Positions 58,083 through 64,000 of a stretch of DNA of 64,000 bases are shown here, in pieces. Under the pieces are notes generated by a model, which was not told where the DNA came from, ran no database searches, and saw only the letters and a list, made by a program, of their open reading frames with translations. A program made the position numbers and the translations under genes. Origin of the DNA: Tulasnella sp. 424 (Eukaryota; Basidiomycota; Agaricomycetes; Cantharellales; Tulasnellaceae); the NCBI GenBank assembly GCA_019633425.1, contig WSUB01000042.1, forward strand, positions 112,722-176,721, in the 5' to 3' direction. Every line of letters begins with the position of its first letter. The stretch's first letter is position 1.

Positions 58083-58974
58083 ATACCACCTAGAATGGCT
58101 TCTCAAAGCTGATCTGTCATTTTTTTCCAGAAATTTTTCATTCAGCAGACTGACTGATGCCGATGGAGTGGCTTCGTTGCACGGTTTCAACCCAGATACT
58201 TTCGGTTGGTCTCACTCATTCCTGATGCAATGCGACTATGTATGCTAGTATAAAAGTTCTTTATATAGATGCCCTTTGACAATGGGGTTGGATCCAAAGT
58301 GCATACTTCCGTTTTCCTGGAAACCTGGTGCTGAACCAGCCGCCCGAACTAGGCGAAGTGGGAGATTTCACCCGTTTCCTCAGTCCCGATTAGAAATACA
58401 TCCACATGAAACTATCTCAGCCTCCGGAACGATAATAACCAATGGCTCGCTCGGTTCATGTCGGTCCACTCGGTGTGCTTGCATTTGCAGCAACTCATTT
58501 CGTGCCAGAGAGGCACTCGAATAAACCAGAAGCTATCGCCTTGTCATCGGTTTCAAGTGTGGTATCCGCAACTCACGAGTCTACCGCCGCCACGCCGCCC
58601 TGTTCAGGCGAGCCCAATCTCGTAGGAAACTTAACAGGAACGTTGCCCGAAAATATGAAGGACGAAGATCATCCTAATTAATGGTCACGAGCCATCAATA
58701 TTGTCGGCTTTATCACCTGGTCTTCACTAACTGATGGTAATCATCGTCTGACTTAAGGGGACTGTCCGAACCACTCGTCGTTGTGCTCTGTCTGCGTGGC
58801 GCTTTCATTCACTCCAAAGCTCACCCAGCTGAATAACGCTGATTGGCCCATGGTCATCCGGGTGAGTTCGGAAAAGGCCCACTGTTATGCCGTCTAAATA
58901 ATGTAAGATACGCTACATGAGGCGAGAATTGGAAACTACGCGCGAAGATCTCCAAACAAGCCCCCAATCTGACT
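58083..58974. other. Intergenic with possible transporter remnant
   Basis: Continues the duplicated 3' flank (homologous to 56100-56450) to about 58440, then unique sequence. At 58660-58740 the plus strand reads 'DEDHPN-stop-WSRAINIVGFITWSSLTD', resembling the start of a drug:H+ antiporter of the major facilitator superfamily, but with an in-frame TAA and no continuation. Confidence 0.35.
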
Positions 58975-60776
58975 CTATAGCTTGAAGCTTCTATCGTGCC
59001 GCACCATAGTGGCATCGGGTGAAGTCGATTTATTAGACATCTTCTCCCAGATTGGGTCGACGTCCGGGCCATCCAAGTCACCAGCACCGTCCCATCCCCA
59101 GCACCACACTGTTATCGGACAAGAAAGAGAAAAAAATCAGTAAACCGGAACAGAGAAAACAAAATATAAAGTTGCGGGACTGACCGTATTCTGGACCTGT
59201 GTGGAAGTCTACTGGCTCCGATTCTTCGTCCACGAAAAGACGATCGTGAGGTCCGAACCACGAACGGTCTTGAGGGTCGGTGCGTGGGTCGTCTGGCAAA
59301 CCTCCGAGACGCAAGTATCCCCGAATTGCAGTTAGGTTTCGTCGAGAGGGGTGGATGATGTCGAAGACGCGCTACGAGTGAGAGGATATGTTAGAGCTGC
59401 TCCAATCTTGCTCGAACGACCAGACCGGGGCCAAACCTTATCGTACGCCAATTTGACTCGAGGCACCATCATAATTCTTCCGTAGCCCGCGTTCCAGTAG
59501 TCATTGCCGATCAAACTGCACTCGGATGCCGAGCACTCGCCGTCGTGAAGTCTGGCCATACGGAACCTGACATGTGGTTGGGCGTAAAGCGGTGCAGGGT
59601 CAAGGACGGCGATACCATTCCAGCAGGATTGCACTTGGACTGGCAAGTGGGACTGGAAACGGCGGGAGGATTCGGAGTGATGGAAAACACCTTCGAATGG
59701 TGCGTTTTCGAGGGCTGTGCCGTTGATATCACGAGCGACCCAGTTGTCGTAGAAGACGGGTGCTCCCTATAAGTCAACAGCCATTTAGTGGCGTGCGGAG
59801 ATGAGACGGTTATTGAAGACGTACGATTTCGTCGTGGAACATGTAATCGGCAGCACAAGTGAGACCAGCGTTCTGTCTCCGACTTTGCCAGATGAGCTCC
59901 AAGAGATCATCGACACATGGCAAAATATCGTTCATAAAGACCACCGAGTCGAAAATCTCGCCATCGTTGTCGCGTAGTTCGTGCAGGGGCACGAGGGCAG
60001 CGTTTCGGACCTCGGCGAGGTACTCGATACGATGATTGAAAGCACCTCTGGTTCGCATAGATGTGCGGATGACAACTCGCATACCAACCGCGCGCGTCAA
60101 CGCGTCGAATATGCGAAGGAGAGCCTTGGTTTGGTCTTTTGAGCCGTTTTCGTAGATGGAGACGTAAACGTTGTGGTAACCCAGGACACTAGCAACGCGG
60201 AACAGGGTTGCGAAGATATCCGGAATGACGTCGAAGGAGTTGTACAGGTTGATTGCGAAGAAATATTTGTGGTTGGCAGCCACAAGGTCGTTTCGTCTCC
60301 GGAGGCGGAGGATCTCCTGCGACTCGCCGGGACCGAAGTGAGAGAAAAAGGATGATTTTGGAGGCGGCGTGTGCCCAACTAGGGGAGCGTATCGGTCGCT
60401 GGCCTGTTCATGGTAGAGGGGTTGAGCGTTTCGAGTACATTCGCGGGTATGGTGAGCAGTGAGGGTTGTGAGGAGGGTAAGAATACGCTCTCGCTGCTCG
60501 ATGGTAGGATTAGGAATATGCGTTCGGGAGTGCATGCGATGAGGTCTTGTGGCCTTCAAATGTGATCCCCATTCTGGGAGAGTCGTCTACGGGTGGGGGG
60601 ACAAGGTGAGCTGGAAAGCGGCATAAAGTTGTAGCGCGTTGACCGACCTCCGACTTGAAGAGGTTGAAGATGCCCAACCCTACTAGTATGCCTATGCAGA
60701 ACGCGACAGGGCTTGGAATCCTGTGAGCGACTGCGATGGCGTTCTGGAGCGGTGTTGCTGCATGCTTATCCTTCAT
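58975..60776 (-). CDS. CAP59/CMT1-type alpha-1,3-mannosyltransferase, 513 aa
   Basis: Five exons: 60776-60648, 60586-59825, 59766-59437, 59371-59185 and 59108-58975; 1,542 nt in frame. A short cytosolic end and one membrane anchor (VAFCIGILVGLGIFNLF, about residues 24-40) give type II Golgi topology. The catalytic part has family motifs: 'KYFFAINLYNSFDVIPDI', 'NVYVSIYENGSKDQT', 'EYLAEVRNAALVPL', 'SVVFMNDILPCVDDLLELI', 'LTCAADYMFHDE', 'PVFYDNWVARDINGTAL', 'VQSCWNGIAVLD', 'SECSLIGNDYWNAGYGRIMM' and 'VWCWGWDGAGDLDGPDVDPI'. In Cryptococcus this family transfers mannose in capsule and glycan synthesis. Here it likely builds wall or extracellular polysaccharide. Divergent from the gene at 61309. 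Confidence 0.92.
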
Positions 60777-61308
60777 CGCTGGACAAATGGGCAGTCGAAA
60801 GTGGGACAGCGAGGCACTTGGCTTTTTTCGCAAGGTTTAGACGCGCGCACTGGCAAGTCCCTGTCCGACAGCCGCTGATCCCTACTGCCACCTCATCCTA
60901 CAAAATCTTGCTTTTTTATTCCCGCCTCTTCTTTCTGCCGTACGTGGGCCCTCCGACCTCGGACTCTTTCACGCAGCCCTCCCACCCAGGCCTCTGATTT
61001 CAGCTTGGACCGTTGTCCACAGGAACGCCAGCGAACGACGCCCATCTCTCTTCACTTCCATTCTTTTCACCTACTCGTATATCTCTGTGAGTTACCCTCA
61101 TAGCAGGCTCTACCGTTCTGGTCGTCTCACCCTGCGTGATCCTTGTCAGAATCGCGGTCCTGATTTTGGCTCGCGCGTGTGCTGTCAACTATCTGCACCT
61201 CCCTAGGCTCGCCCCGTTGCCCTAGAGAGAGCAAGGTGGGTTCCAAAGGTCACCATTGCGTGGAAGATTGACTTAAGGACTGCTAAACAGCGTGCCCATT
61301 GCTACTGA
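60777..61308. promoter_or_regulatory. Shared promoter region of the mannosyltransferase and SGNH-like gene
   Basis: A 532-bp divergent intergenic region. No TATA box or named operator stands out, but the head-to-head arrangement of two polysaccharide-related genes suggests joint control. Confidence 0.35.
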
Positions 61309-63228
61309 ATGTATCGCCGGAGAACACCTGAACTCCGACTAAACACATCGTCCTCCCCAAACGGTTCCTCAAGAATGGAAAAACACTCACCCTCATCACC
61401 GTCACGGACGAAATCTCATGGTTTACTGAGCTCGCCATCTGGCCAACGTGCTCTCCTCATCCTCGGTGGCTTGGTCTCCCTTTTCGTTGTGACCAAAGTG
61501 TTCTTCCCCTCCGAAACATCCCCCTTCGCCCTCTCACATCCACCAGTGGCGGTCCCTCTGGTCGCGAAGGACTACCTGAACTCGTCGAAAATCGAGCCAG
61601 CACCATTCGAGTTCTGTCCCTTTTATGGCCCTGGGGACACTATCGCTCAAAAATATGGCGCGCACAACCTTGCGAAGAGCAAGCTCCATCTCGGGACTGG
61701 AGGCCGGATACAACGGGTGATACATAAAGCCCTCTCGGGACTGCCGGTCACGATCAGCGTGTTAGGGGGTTCGAGTAAGTCACGCCGTCGTTCGCGTTTC
61801 GGGCCCACGCGTTTTTCAGGTCTAACTTTGCTTCACAGTATCTGCGTGCCATGGTGCAGGAGATAATCCAATTTCCCAAAAATGCTATCCGGCCCGCTTC
61901 TTCAACTGGTGGAACAGTGTCTTCCCTCATCCAGCATCGGAGCTCACCAACGGAGCTATGCGCAAGACCGACTCGGCCTACTTCTCATTCTGCAGCGGAC
62001 ACCATCTGCCAGACCAGACCGACCTCGTGATTCTCGAGTTTGCAGCTGACGATCCTAAGTACGTGGCGATCCATTCTCCAAATCCTCCAGGCTACCGTTG
62101 ATTTTACTCATTGGTTTGTCTTCTCAGCGATCCCGCCTGGCTGGACCACTTTGACCTGCTCGTTCGCTCGATCCTTCAACGACCAGATCAACCGGCTGTC
62201 CTTATTCTGGGTCACTTCAGCCCTCAAGTCCATGGCATCCATGGATATAACGATCCTCTCCACCTGCACAACCTCGTCGCCCAGTTCTACGATGTACCCC
62301 TCATTGCGACGAAGGGTGCCATTTTCCAGGACTACATCGCGAATCCAAACTACGCCAAAACTACCTACTGGATTGACCCTATTCTGGCCAACCCTCTGGG
62401 CCACGAGCTTCTTGCAGATATGCTCATCAGCTACTTCCAGGAGATGGCTTGCAAAGGCTGGGATGCAGCCTTGGGTCGGGGATTCGAGGTACCTGTCATC
62501 AGCACCGAAGCTATGAGTTCATCGGGAGCAAGTGGTCTCTTTGGAGGTGTTGGTGGTAGGAAAGGAGGCGCGGATGGACCTGGAGCTCCGGGAGCTAATG
62601 GCGCAAATGCCAAAGCAAGCAACGATGGCCCATCTGGCGCATACCAGTGGCTCCGCGTCCCACCAATCCGAATCAACGACCGCTCCCCGGTGTCAGACCA
62701 CTTCCGCGAACCCAAACCTTTCTGCGTCAGTGCGAACGATCTGATCAATCCTCTACCACCATCGCTGTTCTACGGCTCAGGATGGCATGCGCACTCACCC
62801 TCTGGTGCAAGGGGCGGCACATCAGATCAAGCTGGCGCCACCGGATACTACTGGTATTCCACTCTGCCAACAAGCAAGCTCCGGGTCCCGGTCAAACTCG
62901 CGGCCGGAGAGGTTGCCATCTACTATATGATGGAGCCAAGGGGAGACTTTAGAGATGGTGGTCCGGGTATTATGTGCTGGGTCGATGATAACGTGCCGGG
63001 TGCTGTCGAGATTTCTGGTGTCGGTGATGTGGGCTCATCAACCCCCAAGTAAGTCTTGTTTGGGCAACTCGCTGATATGACTGGTACTGAGGATTTATTC
63101 CGCCCATTAGGTTGGTTATAATTGACCGTGGTGTCGACGCTGGCTCTCACTTCGTCGAGTGCCAGTTGATGGGAGAGGAAGGTGAAGGATCAGCACCCTT
63201 CAAGATCCTCGGTATCTTTGCCACGTAG
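61309..63228 (+). CDS. SGNH-hydrolase-like 'capsular associated' protein, 574 aa
   Basis: Exons 61309-61774, 61839-62058, 62128-63048 and 63111-63228; 1,725 nt in frame. A basic Ser/Pro-rich cytosolic start and one membrane span (ALLILGGLVSLFVVTKVFF) make a type II membrane protein. The luminal part begins a hydrolase-like fold: 'VTISVLGGSISACHGAGDNP' (Ser block), 'YPARFFNWWNSVFP', 'DLVILEFAADDPND', 'PAVLILGHFSPQ' and 'DPILANPLGHELLADMLI', where His may complete the triad. The later beta-rich domain (VPVKLAAGEVAIYYMMEPRG, GIMCWVDDNV, LVIIDRG) may bind carbohydrate. A Gly/Ala-rich insert (GGVGGRKGGADGPGAPGANG) is low-complexity. Relatives are often labelled capsular associated proteins in basidiomycetes; an O-acetyl transferase or esterase role on polysaccharide is a reasonable guess. 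Confidence 0.75.
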
Positions 63229-64000
63229 AAGTGGATAGACTCTTGCATCCTGTCTCTATGGAATCGTATCTTTTATGTTCTTTCTTGTGGGTGAGCATTT
63301 GGTGTTGACGTGCGTCACCTTCCCCTCAATCTACATCTACGTTACGTACCAAAAGCGTGTTCCGGGTTCTAGTAGTTATAGGGCTTTAGACTTTTCATTC
63401 ATCTGTTTCGACATCTAGACAAGAACCAAGTGAAAGCCTGGCCACGCGTTGTAATTTCTATTCCTGTTCCTTCATCGCTCGTCTATATGTGTCAATAGCA
63501 CAACATATTATATTCACGGTCAATAGGGAGTCTAAGTGCCGTCAGGTCAAACTATTTGCCCGCCAGCATAGTATATCCCGTAACGGTGCATACGCCATTC
63601 CCCGACTCTACCTCGGTACCTCAGTCCATCAGTAGTACAATATAAATATGAAGAAAACAAATTAATATTCTCAACGCGGCTCACTCATCGCGTGAGAGTA
63701 CCTCCCGAGATAGCCCAAGACAATCTAGGGGCGGAAGTGGTGAGAATGTGTAGGCGCAACAATCGGTGCAAGATTTTTGAACTTCAATGGAAAGGGAAAG
63801 CTTGGAAATCATGAAGCAGAACTCCACAATATGAACCATTTGCACGTGGATGGCGTAGCAGCTCACCCTTGCCCAGCATCATATGAGCTTCCTCCTACAA
63901 AATGATCTGAGAATGGTTGGGATTTGGTGCGGTGATCACCCTATGATAGAGCAGAACGCCAGAGAGGACAGGGGAAGGGGACGGTGTATGGTTCAGTTTT
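63229..64000. other. Intergenic / window end
   Basis: 3' flank of the SGNH-like gene. A minus-strand frame at 63681-63866 has no recognisable protein. Nothing else is supported. Confidence 0.5.

Noticed and set aside
1..64000. CRISPR arrays, tRNA or rRNA genes, complete transposons
   Set aside because: No regularly spaced repeats, no convincing tRNA or rRNA sequence, and no reverse transcriptase, integrase or transposase reading frame was seen.

Overview
This is nuclear DNA of a filamentous basidiomycete. Genes are cut by many short introns (about 50-70 bp, GT-AG, a few GC-AG), intergenic gaps are small, and the proteins are fungal or agaricomycete types: tRNA ligase Trl1, a Zn2Cys6 regulator, a CAP59/CMT1-type mannosyltransferase and FunK1-like sequence. 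The many tyrosine-kinase-like (TKL) proteins with 'WRIDxSxIEF', 'HGDLKS' and 'DFGSAR' motifs resemble the expanded kinase families I associate with Cantharellales, especially Tulasnella. That placement is inference from protein style.

Layout. 0-16 kb is a duplicated accessory region. Three copies of a TKL kinase gene (A partial, B frameshifted, C intact) lie on the minus strand, interleaved with two decayed copies of a GPI-anchored cell-surface protein gene on the plus strand. A 971-aa gene of unknown function lies between them, and a relic of it follows kinase C. 16-31.5 kb is a compact housekeeping island: SURF6/Rrp14, an acidic RING protein, an Slx8-like RING protein, Trl1, an Hcs1/SMUBP2-type helicase, PBDC1/YPL225W and a Sly41-like transporter. 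31.9-37 kb holds a FunK1 fragment, an F-box gene and decayed sequence. 37.3-46 kb holds Mpv17/Sym1 (with a 1.6-kb intron) divergent from a 1,637-aa Zn2Cys6 factor with polyglutamine runs. 46.8-53.8 kb returns to kinases: copy D (with a small remnant of the GPI gene at its 3' side) and a separate gene with two complete kinase domains. 55-58 kb carries a duplicated gene with a Gag-like N-terminus, one copy broken, followed by a possible MFS remnant. 59-63.2 kb has a CAP59/CMT1 mannosyltransferase divergent from a secreted SGNH-type 'capsular associated' protein.

For ten genes I worked out complete exon chains whose lengths sum to a multiple of three and that read without stops: the 971-aa protein, kinases C and D, SURF6, the acidic RING protein, Trl1, Mpv17, the Zn2Cys6 factor, the double kinase, and both genes of the polysaccharide pair. 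Points that stand out: P-loops of two neighbouring genes (Trl1 and the helicase) each split by a micro-exon (12 and 9 nt); a GC-AG intron in two kinase paralogs where a third has GT-AG; a tandem-kinase gene; and a segmentally duplicated kinase/GPI-protein unit at different stages of decay.
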